Assembly (NCBI GenBank): GCA_900074885.1
Contig: FJUW01000023.1
Coordinates: 270,319 to 334,318, forward strand
Direction: 5' to 3'
From: Rhynchosporium graminicola
Lineage: Eukaryota; Ascomycota; Leotiomycetes; Helotiales; Ploettnerulaceae
Length of the DNA: 64,000 nucleotides
Shown in pieces: positions 12,244 to 24,523 of this stretch (the stretch's first letter is position 1; every line of letters starts with the position of its first letter). The notes beneath the pieces are model-generated. The model worked only from the letters and a program-made list of their open reading frames with translations, did not search any database and was not told the origin of the DNA. Made by a program: the position numbers and the translations under genes.

Positions 12244-14006
12244 TCAGTTGGCATCTCTTCCACCCTCATCCTGGTCCCAAGCATTGTTCGACAGCGTGCA
12301 GGAGGCAACAGCATTGATATACAATCCCGAGAAGTCCAGCAGAACGACGACCCACCAGTATTTAGCCATGTAAGGGTAGGCAGCGATGAAACTCTTGACG
12401 GACTTGTACTTGTAGTACATGTAGTAAGCCAGAAGAACGAGAGTTGGGCCTGGGTAGTAGATCAGGGAGACGATCCATGCGATCAGGTGTACAATGAGGA
12501 GAGGGGTCTTGAGGAGACGCTCGATGGTCTTAAAGACGATGAAGGGATGCCTGCCATTGGTACGTCAGTCAGCTGATAAGGAATTAAAGAGAGTTTTACG
12601 TACTTGAACATTTGGGGGACCTCGAGGATGGTTCGGATGTATGACTGGATCGTGCCTAGTTGATATTGTCAGCACAAAACCCGTCCAACGCAAGTTCTGA
12701 GTACTCACTTCTCTCCCATCGCAGGACCTGATCGTGGAAAGCCGCAGTGCGCTTCACGGTGCGGTGAACAACGACCTCGTCACAGCGCTGCGTAGCCAGA
12801 ATCAGGTTTTGCTTCAAGATGAAACGCGAGAGCCAGGTGTCTTCTCCGACATCGAGCTTGATTCCATTCCAAGTGTCGGAGAGGTAACCTTTGCGGCATG
12901 CCTTGCCTTTGAGAATATAGGCTTGGTAGATGCAGGTTGTTCCGGGCAGGATCCAGCGCCATTGAGCAATAACGTCCACTATTTGAATATCAGCGGGACA
13001 CTTCATACAAATTTTGTTACTCTGAAGCAAACAGCATTAAGAGATGCTTCATCGCCCACTGGAATGTGTCCACATTTATTACATAGGTTGACTTACAGGC
13101 AAGAGCAGAAGAAGCAGCTCCAGCATCGCGATTTGCCATTCTCATTGCCGCAACTTCCCACATGTTGATCTCGTTGGCGTTTTGACGTTCCTTGGGAATA
13201 AGAATTGCGATTGGGGGCCCAGCTGCACCGACCTTTGTCACAGATAGTTAGCAAAAGAACATCTAATAGTAAAGACAAGAGCAGGAAGATTCTCGAGACA
13301 GTCCTTACCCGGGGATCATCGAAGCATGGCAACATATACGCAAGGTAGGTCTTTGGCCACATGATATGATTATCAGTTGTAGCGATGATATCACCTTTAG
13401 CATGCTGAACTCCAGTCATCAATTGCTCTCTAGCACCCTGGACTGTACACAAAGAGTATCAGTATGACTCGAAGAAGACAGGTAGGATAGGACGTGTCTC
13501 AAGACGAGTACAAAGCATTCGAAAGGTGAGGAGATAGCATTCTTTATCACGTACCAGACACAACAATCTTGATCTTGCTTCCAAAGTCAGGTTGCTCAGC
13601 ATGGATCTCCTGCTTGATCTTCTGCAAAAGAGGCTCGAACTCCTCGGTGGTGCTGATGATCACTTCGAGTGGTTTGTTCTCCAGCCAGCCGATCAAGCAT
13701 TCCTTGAAGATTGGGGGCGGATTGAGAGTGCGACAGACAACAGTCACAGTATCGGAAGGGAGAGTGTCAGAGCAGCGCATAGCTGGCCTGTACTGGGCAG
13801 AATAGTACTGGTTCAGAGAGTTCTCTGCAAGACCCCAGTGCCTACACAAGTCAGTCTAAATCTTTCAAACTCTTCACTCTGAGACAAATGCTAAAGGTAG
13901 GAGATACTCACAACATGCCCACAAGGACCGTAGGAGCCAGTAAAGATGGTTGATGAACCAAGCAGGCGAGACTCTTGAGGAGACTGGTGGATAGGAGGGA
14001 CGACAT
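12244..14006 (-). CDS. family 2 glycosyltransferase, Cps1-like polysaccharide synthase (426 aa, 7 exons)
   Basis: Spliced model on the minus strand: 14006-13912, 13841-13555, 13442-13309, 13232-13097, 12978-12709, 12655-12604 and 12550-12244. All introns are GT-AG and all phases join cleanly to 1281 nt. Visible GT2 features in order: a hydrophobic N-terminus; a nucleotide-binding region around VTVVCRTLNPP; an acceptor-side aspartate motif TTDNHIMWP, where related enzymes often have DDH(V/I)xWP; GEDTWLSR, matching the GD/EDxxLT/SR catalytic motif; and QVLRWERS, the QxxRW motif of processive synthases. The last exon encodes two or three membrane spans. The family (type 2 capsule/hyaluronan-like synthases) makes polysaccharide from nucleotide sugars at a membrane. 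Substrate cannot be read from sequence. The start at 14006 gives a short hydrophobic leader; no upstream in-frame exon was sought beyond it. Confidence 0.8.
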
Positions 14007-14528
14007 AGCTGCTACAGAGTAGATGAAGCTCGAGGTGGTACAAGTATTGCTGTTGAACAGATGTGCTGTGTACAGCTTTCGAGATGTCGAGAAAAGGAAG
14101 AGCGCAGGTAGGAGAAAGGTCTCTGCCTAATTACTGCTTTCTGACGCGACTTCGAAGAGGTGAGCGCATATTAGTGGGGAATAACGATCTCGCTTAGCAT
14201 TGATCACAGCTTCAGAACCGGGACGGCGAGCTGACTACGTCGGCTGAGCGACAGTGTATTGACAAGTAAGGTGAACATGGAAGAGTAATTAAGTAGATGA
14301 TCTATATACTCTGCGAAACTCAGAATGGTGAAGTGCCATATATAAGGGAAGTTACAGAAGTGTAGAGTGATGTAAACAAACAAGTTGCACACAGACCTCG
14401 ACGTACCGTGAACTCACGTAGCACAACCAACAAATGTTCATCCCTCAGCCCCTCGCATCTCAGAATCTTTTATCTTGTTCCTTTCAAATTGCTCTCTCAA
14501 TCTTTGTCCCAAAGATGTCCTCTCCTCC
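14007..14528. other. intergenic spacer, GT2 promoter and 3' side of the next gene
   Basis: Both flanking genes read leftwards. The stretch has no gene of its own. The CT-rich plus strand from about 14540 onward is the reverse of the Glu/Arg-rich C-terminus of the next gene, not a separate frame. Confidence 0.5.
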
Positions 14529-16629
14529 TTAGCACGCGACTATCCTTCCAACACCTCCTCCCTCCTCCCTCCTCCCTTCTCCCAGCCTCTCCGACTCCTC
14601 TTCTTCCAGCCTTGAATCCAGCTGTTTCTTCATATTCTCCCCTTCTTTTCTCCTATTCTCCTCAATCTCTATATTCCTCCCCTCTTCCGTCGACACCAAC
14701 GGACTCAGCAGGGTATCTTGCAACGACAGCTCCAAATCAACAAGATACTCGTCCGTACCCTCAAACGCTCGTACGATGCCCCCTAGTTCCCAGTCCGTCG
14801 CGGCAGACTCTTCCTCCCCAGCGTCTCTGACTGCTTGGTTCTGAGCCGGAAATTGTCTCTTGAAATCCTCTGTTTCGTATTCCTGGAAGTGTGCTGTCCA
14901 TCTAGGATCATAAGGGGTGAGACAGCGTCCGAAGTCTCGCCAGACCGTTACTACAGCACTATACGCCACATGGGTTAGCAATCATTCTTACGGAATGTGT
15001 GGATGTAGAATAAGGCTGAGAGGATCAAAGGGCATTGACGAGAGAAGAAATAGGCTTGCCCATTACATACCAGAACGCCTGCTTGACAGAATGATGATTG
15101 ATGGACGACCAATTCGAAGGAATACTCTTCACGACATCAATACGATATTCCAAAGCGCACTCCTTACATCTCCTCAGCTCAGCCGACTCCTCCAGCTGCG
15201 TGAAATTCCAAAGCCGTCGTTCCGGATCCGCAGCAAGATGTCGACAAATCCACGACGGGATAGTCCCCGAATCGTACGCCGGGACATGTTCGCCGTTCAA
15301 GAAGTTCCGGATGATTTTCCTGGTCTGCGGATAGAGATTGTGCGCATAGAGCCACGACTGGGTGCGTAGTAGGAGGCGGTCTTTGGCGACCCAGCTCTCG
15401 GAGGTCGTGACTACGTTCGTGCTCTTGCCACAGGTTCCCGCGTAGGAGGTGAGCGATCTGATCCACGGTTTCGGGTTTTCGCCCAGGCGGTACATTTTCA
15501 GCGCCATGTAGGCCTGGGAGAAGCGGATGCCGGAGATGAGAGGTCGGTGGGGGAGATCTTCGTGGCTGACGATGTAGGCGGTTGGGCCGTATGTTTTATA
15601 GAGGTCGTCGACGTCGCTGATGTCTTTCATGCGGAGAATGGGTAGGGGACATGGAGCTGGTCGACGGACGGTTCCTTGATACCGGCAGAATATGTACTCC
15701 TCTAAATGGCTGTCCCAGAATTCGAGGAGGCTTCTTTGATGGACGAGTTTGTCTGCGGCTGCGGCAGTATCGTCATGGTCGTTCTCTTGGACCTGGTTCT
15801 CAATCTCAGCATCTCTTGTGAAGACTTCAATAAAGTCTTCACAAGACCCTTCATCGTTGCTCACAGGCTCAGCTCTCTCCAAGCTATCTTCCTCCTTACT
15901 GGGTGCCTCATCCTTATCCCCATCACCTTGCTTTCCATCACTCGATTTCTCTCCCCTATCCCCTTCCTCATTTCCCCACTGAGAAACCGACGTCGAAATC
16001 TCCATCACCATATTCCTAATCCGGCTCGGAAGATATTCAACGATGGCACCGACATCCTCCTCATCCAGCCCAATGAAAGCATCCAGCAACTTTCCCTGCT
16101 TCGTCAAGCTAAACTCACAAACTTTCAACTGCCAATCATCCTCCCACCACTCTTTTACGATCTCGAAATCATGGCCGCGGTAATCTTGCATTTCTTGCTG
16201 GCTGCGGCTTATGTCGGCTACCGAGCGATGCCATGATACCGTTTTCTTGGGCTGGGGTTGAGGGAAAGATGTAGTCGAAGCATCTGGGAGTCGTCGACGT
16301 CGAGATTTGCGCTGATCGTCATTTCCGTCTTCCTTTCTACCCCCCGCTCCATAATTCCCAATAGAGAAATATGTCGTCTCAGACTCCTGACATGTACCTA
16401 GGTCTGATAATCGGCAAGCGATATGTCCGCACGGAAGGGGAATGGTGACTTCGCGCTCCGCACCACCTCGCAGGATACTTAAGCGACGTGGTCGTGGTTG
16501 AGGAGGTTTTATAGCTACGATTCTGGGGGCTTTGTTCGGACTTGTGTTTGTAGTGTTTGCGGTGTTGGTAGATAATTTGCGTTTGGTCGAAAAAGCTGCG
16601 GGAGCTTCGTCTGTAACGGGGTAATTCAT
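14529..16629 (-). CDS. uncharacterised fungal protein, possibly F-box-like family (662 aa, 2 exons)
   Basis: Exon 1 is 16629-15071 (ATG at 16629; the frame is open further upstream but only with a TTG). Intron 15070-14959 has GTATGT donor and TATAG acceptor. Exon 2 is 14958-14529. The join restores one frame and reads CAVVTVWRDFGRCLTPYDPRW across the junction. Residues 1-60 are basic and Pro-rich. PCGHIACRLSDLGTC near residue 65 resembles part of a zinc-binding loop. The middle (about 200-290) is acidic and low-complexity. The region with C-x2-C (CKEC) followed by the W-x-DFG...D-x-x-W block resembles the C-terminal part of uncharacterised fungal F-box-like proteins, as far as I recall. The C-terminal 70 residues are a charged Glu/Arg helix. 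Function unknown. Confidence 0.7.
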
Positions 16630-17740
16630 GGTTGTTAGATCAGTTGTACCGATGAGTAGGTATAGTAATTTGTCGATAAGTGTGCTGTTATACCAGTATG
16701 TAGAATGCAATGTGTAAATTTGTTCTGGGTAAGTTGATTCGGATGGAAAATAGCAAGCAGATTGGCACAGTTTGAAGAGAGCTAAAACTGATTTATGGAG
16801 GGACGTGGGAAAAAATTAAATTGAATTTTCTAAAATAAACCGGATGTACCTGTGGCATATTGCAAGTGGTGCCATTTAGCTCGTTAGTCCAGCTATGGAT
16901 TGTATCTAGATGTGGCTAAACACTAGCTGAAGTTTGGTACGCTTGCTTCCATTTACCGCAGGTATCAGATCGTGAAAACCGTCATATGACCAGGGTATGT
17001 CAGAACTGATGCACACATAATCGCAATTCTTCATGAAGCCTCCAAGAGCTTCTAAAGTGACACAAAATCGAGTCTGTGACCTGGGCTTTCTTTAATGGTC
17101 AAGGTGGACCTTGCCAGCCACCGGTGAGCTGATCTAACCTGCAGCATGGAATTTTTTTGTTGCAAAATCGCTCCCAACTCAGCTAGTTGGAGCATACATC
17201 TGCAAATATACCTGCTGAGTTAAACATATCCATAAACCAAACAAGCAATTGAATGCACCAATCCAAACTCAAAAGCAACCAATCACAATCTAACCACACA
17301 AGTGCAACATGAAATGTAGAAGAATTTATAGCCCACCAACTCACAACCAAAAACTTCCCTCGAGATGTTTGAGATTCAAGAGAAGGGGGAGTAGTATCTG
17401 CCGCAACAGCCTCCACACGTCCTAGCCTTAGCATTGACGCAGGTACAGCTTGTTGCCTCCTTTAATCTCAATGTCCCGAAGGACTGAGATGGAGTTTGAT
17501 GTCTCGCATGGAATACAGAGTTTCAAGGAATGGTCTCGCCTTGTACTCCACCTGGCCTCGCGAATATGTAGATGTGTAAGGGACAAACTGAAAAGAAATC
17601 GAGACAGATGTTGAAAGCTGGAAACTCGCAACTTACCAGAAAATAACAATTTGTCAACTCGGAATTTTGGTTGCATCATCTCTTTGGGTATCATTTGTAC
17701 AAAAGCAAATATTCTCTCGCCATATCCTCAAGTATCGTAT
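16630..17740. other. intergenic, promoter of the 662-aa gene and 3' flank of the nucleoporin gene
   Basis: 1.1 kb with no recognised gene. Short frames such as 17183-17434 (-) lack start context or family features. The part next to 17740 is probably the 3' UTR of the minus-strand nucleoporin gene. Confidence 0.45.
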
Positions 17741-19665
17741 CTAGAAGATTTTTCGTTTTGCTACCCCGTCGTCCAAATTTGCGAGCGCCTGATCGATGCC
17801 AGTGATGTCAAGATCTCCTCCATTGATGCTCTTCTCAACCAGAGCAAGTCGACTGGCCGACTTCTCTGCTGGCCGCTCACGAGCTGACTTCCCCGATACG
17901 AGAAGTGCAAGTCTGTGCTCGGCCAGTATCAAAATTTCTGAAGATACCCCTGCTGAAGTTGGTGCATGCTTCGCGATCTGCTCGATGCCAGAACAGCGCT
18001 CGCCTTGAAGATCAACATTCTCGAGTTTGACCATGCGAGATCCTGAAGGTCCACTGAAAAGACTTCCTGATCCGCCGGTCTTCTGAACATTTGCTGCCCA
18101 ATACTTCGACAGGTTAGGTATGACGGCGTATGTATCTCCTAGCCAGAACAGGATTGATTCTTCTGATGGTGTGGTAGGCGAAGAGGAGCGCACTTCCAAT
18201 ACCGAGATCTGGCCACGAGCCCGACTGTCAGATCCTCGGCCGCTAAATGGATCTGCTGCCTTCCGGCTACCTGGTGTCATTGGTGCAAATCTCGAGCTAG
18301 TAATTTGCGGCGGGCCAGAGGTTCGGATTTTGTTGGCACCATCGATAAATCCAGTCAAGCTATATTCTGATATCGAACCCCCCTTGATTCCTTGGCGGCC
18401 GAGTAACCCTTGCGGTGCATTTGGACCTACGCCCTCAATGTCCCAAATAGCCCATTCTCCGTCATTGAGCAGTACAATGACAGCTCGACCACCAGAAACC
18501 CATTGTGCATCAACCACAGCCTTTCGACCAAACCCTGTATGAGCTGCTGGCTGCTGTGGTGTCTGGGAATTGTTTTTCGTTGCTGGGAAACCAGCGTAAA
18601 GAGAAAGTAGCCAGGACCCATTCTCTGAGGACAGCGTCTCCGAGGGCTCTTCGTTTGACTTCAGCACTCCTTTGTAATCGTAAATACGGCAGATTCCAAC
18701 GCCTTGCGCCACTAAAAGATGGCTCGTATATTGCCTAGAAAGTGATGGATTAAACGACACAGATTTGGCGGGGGACATGAGGGAAATTCTTTGAAATGGC
18801 TCGACTTGGTCGTTCGGGGTTTTCGCAGGTACTCTCCACAAGAGCAAAATCCCAGTGACCTCTCTCGAATGTGAGGCAATAACGATATGTGGTTCCGCGG
18901 ACTGTTCGGAGTCTGCCTTCGCCCCAGTGAGATCCATGGTGATCGACACACCATCTGAAGGCTTTCGATGTCCATGCAGGACCACAACCGTCTCTCCCCA
19001 TGTACCCTTCCCAGCATTGCCAATTGTAAAATCACTTCGAATTTCAGGTCTTGCTTTACTGGCAGGCGATGGTGGTGTTAGAGGAAGGGTAACCAGTCGA
19101 ACAGAATTATCAGCGCATGATGCAGCAAAGACAATTTTCTGTTTCAGAGAATCCACACCACGCCATGAGGGACCGTCTGCTTTCAATATCGTCGCAGGTA
19201 AAAGTGCTAGGTCGAGTACTTCAGTCCCGAACCACAAGTCGAGCTCTTGAAGGATAGCAGGGTATGGGTGTGAAGGATTTAGCTCTTCTTCATCGTCTTC
19301 GAATTCGGGCTTATCCTCAAAAGGAGATTTATTTGCAGAGCTTCCCTCATCATCGGAATCGAGAGATATGACAGCAGCATTCGCAGAGCCGTTTGTCTTG
19401 GAGTGTGCAGCAGATCCTGAATCTTGAAGCTTAAATTTCCTCCCTCCTCTCCAGATTATCTTCACACCAGTACCATGGCCATAGAGAATAACACTAGAGC
19501 CATTTGGTGATTGGATTGGATATGCCTTCGCGGTGTACACTCGATGTGGTAATTCGTAGCTGTGCGAATGTCAGGATTTGAATCAGCCAGGGCTCAAGGA
19601 GCATACCTCAACTGAGTGTTCTGTGAGCCCTTAAAGACTCTTGGTTTGGTGAAAGATTCTGCCAT
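17741..19665 (-). CDS. Nup37-like nucleoporin, WD40-type propeller (625 aa, 2 exons)
   Basis: Exon 1, 19665-19607, encodes a 20-residue start (MAESFTKPRVFKGSQNTQLS). Intron 19606-19560 is GT-AG and 47 bp long. Exon 2, 19559-17741, carries the rest, giving 1878 nt in frame. The start YELPHRVYTAKAYPIQSPNG followed by a GHGTGVKIIWRGGR segment matches what I recall of Pezizomycotina Nup37 proteins. Further along are beta-propeller-like repeats such as VVLHGHRKPSDGVSI and VLLNDGEWAIWDIEG. An acidic insert lies near residue 85-110. Nup37 belongs to the Nup107-160 (Y) complex of the nuclear pore scaffold. WD repeats are degenerate, so the alternative is another WD40 protein. The gene is divergent from the MFS transporter across a 1.7-kb repeat-rich spacer. 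Confidence 0.65.
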
Positions 19666-20887
19666 TGCGAGAGGTATAACGACCATGAGTGGGTTCAGCT
19701 CATACAGACCCTACGACCAGGTCAGACGTGCCTTTGTAAACTCGTTTGTGCTTTGATGTTTTCCAGGGTCACGTCGACGCGCCGCGTTCCTAAGGTCGCG
19801 AAGGCAAAGCGACTTCGGCTAGGCATGGTATAAGTAGCTACCCGGCCCGACGACAGTGATCCCGACTCGGCATCATTGGGCATGGATGGATGGGGCCGGC
19901 ATGAGAGTGCGGCGAAGATAGACTTTCGTCTCGTGCTGCCTATCTGAACGACAACGGAGAAACCAACTAACGAACGGAGAAAGACGGGCGACTACAAATA
20001 TCGATCAACTATAATATCAACATATCCTCCTCACGCTTCACGACAGCTACCCCAACAAACTCAGGCAGGGTGGTTGATTAGGTAATGTCACGGTCTCGGA
20101 GCAAGCGCTCCACACGATGCGAGGTCGGTCGACAATCACGAATCAGGGGGTGGGAGGCAAGGCAAGGCAAGGCATGGCTAAGATGGGATGTGTGCATCGG
20201 GTAAATTCAAGAGACGGTTATGACGGCACAGCTGCGCCTTTCGCAAGCCTCGACTGCGACTGCTGGAAGAGAAGAAGAGGGAAGCAAAGGGAAGGGAAAG
20301 GGAAGGGAAAGGAAGGGAAGGGAACAGCATCAAAAACAAATGGCCATGGCCTCTTCACGCCCGCCCCACACCGCCAGCAATGTACCCATCCATAGCTTCG
20401 CTCGAGGATTCGACTTATTCGGACGGATGCGCAATTCGAAATTCAACCACTCTGGAGTCTAGGTAGGTAGGTAGTTTAGAACTTCGACGAGAAGAGAAGA
20501 GGCGAGGTTGAAAAGAACATGCGTGCATGCGTGCATGCATCAAGAGTCAAGACGGACGGAAGCTTATTTCCACGGCCAAGATCGTCGACATGGCTGGGGT
20601 GCGGTGCGGTGTGGTGTGGTGTGGTACTCCGTACTGTTGTGCCTGTGAACCGGAAAAGTCACGTTTCTCCTGTCAACCTGCCATCTGGAAGTGACAGCCC
20701 CGCAGCCCTCGTGGTAGGCTCGCAGGCTCGGAAGCAGCTCAGTAGGGGACTTTGGCGTCGATTACGATTGGGACTTGGACAGGAGGGATCAGCCACTAGA
20801 TGCAAGCAGGGTACCTACCTAGGTACTTGGGACTACTTCGAAGTAGGTATGTAGGTAAGTAGTAGGTAGCTACTTCGCCTCCTACTG

Positions 20888-20922
20888 TAGCTCTAGCTCT
20901 AGCTCTAGCTCTAGTTCTAGCT
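20888..20922. repeat. TAGCTC hexamer repeat, about six units
   Basis: Near-perfect tandem hexamers with one C-to-T variant unit near the right end. Confidence 0.85.
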
Positions 20923-20953
20923 GTTCACTATGGATGGATGACCTGAGGCATGC

Positions 20954-20990
20954 GAGGTGAGGTAAGGTGAGGTGAGGTGAGGTGAGGTGG
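20954..20990. repeat. GAGGT pentamer repeat, about seven units
   Basis: Tandem GAGGT with one AAGGT variant unit. It lies about 370 bp upstream of the MFS start codon. Confidence 0.85.
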
Positions 20991-21361
20991 GTTTGTCACT
21001 TTGGTTTTCGTCCCGTCCGTCCGTCCGTCCATGCTATCTCCGTTCCACTATCCCCACTAATGCTGTTACTTCTTTCTCTTTTGGATCTTCTTTTGTTTGC
21101 TGTTTGTACCTCGTCTCGACCTTGATACTTTTCACATCAAATTGTCTGTGAGCTCGTCACCAAGTCATGTCATGGTGATTCTTCGTTTGATTCTGTAACC
21201 GTCTCTCATCCGTTGGCATAATATTCTTGTGATGCTCAATTCTAGCTCACGGGCATTCTCAAGCGCCTTGGGGATTCCTCTACTTACCACAGATCAAACT
21301 GTCTGAAAGGAACACGGTGAAGAGTATTGGGCGCCTGGTTGACTCTCCTCAAGCCTCCACG

Positions 21362-23415
21362 ATGTCAGATCTCAAGTCTCCAGGAGATGACAATTTCCCG
21401 GCGAGGCTTGACTCATCACGTCCTGCAGAACGAGCCCTGACAGAAGATCCCCAGAAAGGTATCCATACGACAGCGTCTTCGGCAACGCATACAGCACATT
21501 CAAATTCATCTCATGACTCGATCACCTCGAATCCACTGTCGGCTCTTGAACGGGCCTTGACAGCAACTGATCTCGCCACCGAAGCAGAGCGAGCTGCACG
21601 TCCAGCATTGACTTATACCAGAACTGGAGCCTCACTCGCCACTACCGGCTCACGTATTCCATCTTTCGAAGTTGACTTTACCGAGGGCGATACAGACAAT
21701 CCATTGAACTGGCCATTATGGTACCGGAGTCTTGTCATTGGAGCCGTCAGCTATTCGACATGGACGGTCGTTCTTTACAGCACGAGTTATACCAGCAGTA
21801 TGCCCGGTATGATGAAGGAGTTCCATGTCACTAGTGAACCAGTCGCAACTCTAGGAGTCACTACTTACCTTCTCGGATTGGCAGTAGGAAGTTTGATACT
21901 CGCCCCGCTAAGTGAAATGTATGGTAGGAGAAATGTTTATGCCGGAAGTCTGGCAATTTACTGTTTGTTGGTCTTGCCTTGTGCATTGGCTACCTCTTTA
22001 TCAGAAGTTCTCGTTATTCGATTCTTTGGGTAAGCTCCTGAAGGAAATGCTTACTAAACAGCGCTAACGTTGACATGTAGGGCTGTTGCTGGGTCGGCTA
22101 TGATTGCAAATGCTCCGGGCTCCGTTTCAGACATCGTCACAGAACATTATCGGGCTTTGGCATTCAGCATATGGTCTATTGGCCCGATGAATGGACCGGT
22201 GACAGGACCTCTGATAGGAGGATTCGCTGCCGAGTATCTCGGTTGGAGGTGGACTAATTGGCTGGTGATGATATTGTCAGGTGTGGGTTGGATTTTCTGC
22301 TCGTCAATGCAAGAGACTTATGCGCCTGTCATCTTGCAGAGGAAAGCAGCAAAGATGAGAAAAGAGACCGGGGACGACAGGTGGTGGTGTCGGTATGACC
22401 AGAAATCGAGTTGCAAGTTACCAGTCCCTCCGGCCAGCTAAATATATGCTGACCTTCTTCAGTTGTTCAGATGCTCAAGATCAATCTTTCGAGGCCATTC
22501 ATTTTGTCATTCACAGAACCAATTCTTTGGTTCTGGAATGCTTATATTGCTGTAAGTCACGTCAATTTGTAGCCTTTGTGGATTCGAATGTACCATCCAG
22601 ACTCCAAGGATACTTCTTCGAAGAACATCGTTGACACAGCCTACCTATAGATCATCTACGGTATCCTATACCTCTGCTTCGTAGCTTACCCTTTGATCTA
22701 CTCCGGCCTCCGCGGCTGGTCACTCGGCTTCACCGGCCTCGCATTCGTCGGGATCGGAGTCGGCACCATGCTAGCGATCATCACCGAACCTCTTGCTCGA
22801 CGCATCGTCAACTCACACAAGAAAGACCCAGAAACAGGGCGCGTCTATCCCGAAGCTTCGATCAGTATAGTGTGTTTTGCTTCGATTCTCTGCCCCATTG
22901 GCCAGCTGTGGTTCTCCTGGACGTCAGTTCCCATCACCATCCATTGGATCTGGCCCATACTGGCTGGTATACCGTTTGGAGCTGGAAACTGCCTTGTATT
23001 CATCTACGCATCGAACTACATCGCTGGCTCATATGGAATATACGCTGCGTCGGCTATGGCCGGCAATAGTGTGGTGAGATCGATTGTGGGTGGTACGCTG
23101 CCGCTTGCTGGTCCAAAGATGTACAGTGCTCTTTCGCCGCAGTGGGCCGGCACGTTACTTGGCTTGGTGCAGGTTGCTTTGATTCCGATCCCATTCGTGT
23201 TCTACAAGTATGGAGATAGGATTCGCGCGAGGAGTCCCTTGATCAAGCAGATGAGAGAGGACGCCGAGAGAAATCGGAAGAGAGCTGCAGCCGGGGAGAG
23301 GAGAAAGCAGAGGAAGGAGGATGCTGAACTTGGGATTACTGGGGATGTGGAGCAGAGCGAGAGGGATAAGAGTGTGAAAGAGCAGGTTACTGCTTTTGAG
23401 ACGGAAAAGGCCTGA
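21362..23415 (+). CDS. MFS transporter, DHA1/polyamine-type (616 aa, 4 exons)
   Basis: Exons 21362-22029, 22081-22409, 22463-22551 and 22651-23415 join to 1851 nt. The start is ATG 21362; the frame is open upstream only with a GTG. The intron 2 donor (GTTGCA) is weak but is the only choice that keeps frame with the DQK...QMLKINLSRPF block; it has a CTGAC branch-like site. A cytosolic N-terminus of about 115 residues precedes NPLNWPLWYRS, the typical first-span entry of this family. Motif A is LAPLSEMYGRRNVY. The antiporter motif C is GPMNGPVTGPLIGG. About 12 membrane spans are expected, with a charged C-terminal tail rich in Arg, Glu and Lys. Family members export drugs or polyamines through the plasma membrane by proton antiport. 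Substrate is not readable here. Confidence 0.85.
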
Positions 23416-23516
23416 TTTGGACGATGGTGGGACTGACGCAAAACTATACAAGATACCCAGAGCATTGAATCCCAACTAATAATTACACTTCAGTCCACGC
23501 AAATGCCAGTGATGAG

Positions 23517-23992
23517 TCAGTTGTTGTTGGGCGTATGCATTACCTCCCGGAAACATTTTCTGCAATCTTTGTGCTCGTACTGTACACCCCATGGCTGAGA
23601 AACTGAGAAAGCAGCGTACCAGTCATCATGCTGCAATAGGTTGTCATAAAGCAACTGCGCAGTGTTTTGATCATAAGTGTCCTTGCTGTCATCGTTTGCC
23701 TGATCATTACTTACTGCTAGCATATAGAAAACAGTAAGTATTCATGTTCGATACACATATAATGATAGCCAGATAGCCCCTTACTTCCTACTCATCACTT
23801 ACCTTTTCTGTTGTTGGTGATTGCCTGCTGTACCTTTTCAGCTTTCAGCCTTACACGATTGAGGCTTTCTGGTCTGCCGAAACAGACGGTAGAGTGAGCC
23901 AGCCAATAGCAGGTCTTGAAGCTGAACAAAGAAGATCTCTGAATGACAAAAAGTTCTTTAATTTGAATGCGCAGACAGTCGCAGTCTTCTTT
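23517..23992 (-). CDS. tentative orphan gene, two 3' exons (5' end not found)
   Basis: Two open segments join in phase by a canonical intron: 23992-23803 (open after a TAG at 23995-23993), GTAAGT donor, AGCAG acceptor, then 23713-23517 ending TGA. The joined protein is about 128 residues, reading FKTCYWLAHSTVCFG early and DDWYAAFSVSQPWG later, with several Cys and no low complexity. No ATG lies in the first segment, so at least one more 5' exon would be needed upstream (24.0-24.3 kb); I could not place it. It would be convergent with the MFS gene and divergent from eIF2A. No family recognised. It may also be a decayed gene or a chance frame. Confidence 0.3.
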
Positions 23993-24523
23993 CTACCTCT
24001 TCTGAAGTTTTTGTCATGATAGCAACGTTGTTTTTAGTTGGACACTTCTCGTTGCTGTGGTTGTCGCTGTCGCTGTCATTTGACTGCAGGCCACGTCCCG
24101 GCACTAGCAGCTCGCTAACAGGCTCAGCACAAAACTGAAAATAGCTGGCCCGCCTACTCTCGCAGTCCCCTCCTCACGCGCCTCCACTCCCACGGTATCC
24201 GTCAATCTGTTCTACCAGACCGGTGTAGTCAATTCGAATCTAATTCAACCCTTCATTCTTCTTTATCTCATCGTGCCTACCTCGAAATCGTCTATCTACG
24301 GATCTGCTACCTGGTTTGTCCCCCACTACATTAGGGTGACGACGAATCAATAGCTTTTCCCCATCATCGAGACACCGCTCAAACGAAACAAAGCAAGATA
24401 TCTTGTACGCGTCGACCTACATTTTAGGAAAAGCTCCTCAAAACTATAAAGATACGTCCGCATAACGCGATAAGAAGACACCCAAGCAACCTGCAACAGA
24501 TTTCTCTGTGACTTTCAGTAGTC
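23993..24523. other. eIF2A promoter and 5' leader
   Basis: No gene supported. A short frame at about 24080-24015 (-) with alternating Thr/Ala codons could be a first exon of the orphan gene, but no good splice join was found. Confidence 0.45.

Larger units (their letters stand above)
19666..21361. other. 1.7-kb divergent promoter region rich in short tandem repeats
   Basis: This lies between the start of the nucleoporin gene (-) and the start of the MFS gene (+). It holds GGGAA-type runs near 20280-20330, GGTGY repeats at 20597-20625, six-base TAGCTC repeats at 20888-20922, GAGGT repeats at 20954-20990 and a CCGT run near 21012-21030, plus several TAGGTAGG boxes. Frames at 20117-20854 are repeat-derived and not supported as genes. 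Confidence 0.55.

Noticed and set aside
14408..14830. 140-codon Ser/Pro/Leu-rich plus frame
   Set aside because: Antisense to the Glu/Arg-rich last exon of the 662-aa gene.
20117..20854. three plus-strand frames in the divergent promoter
   Set aside because: They lie over purine runs and tandem repeats and have no protein-like composition.
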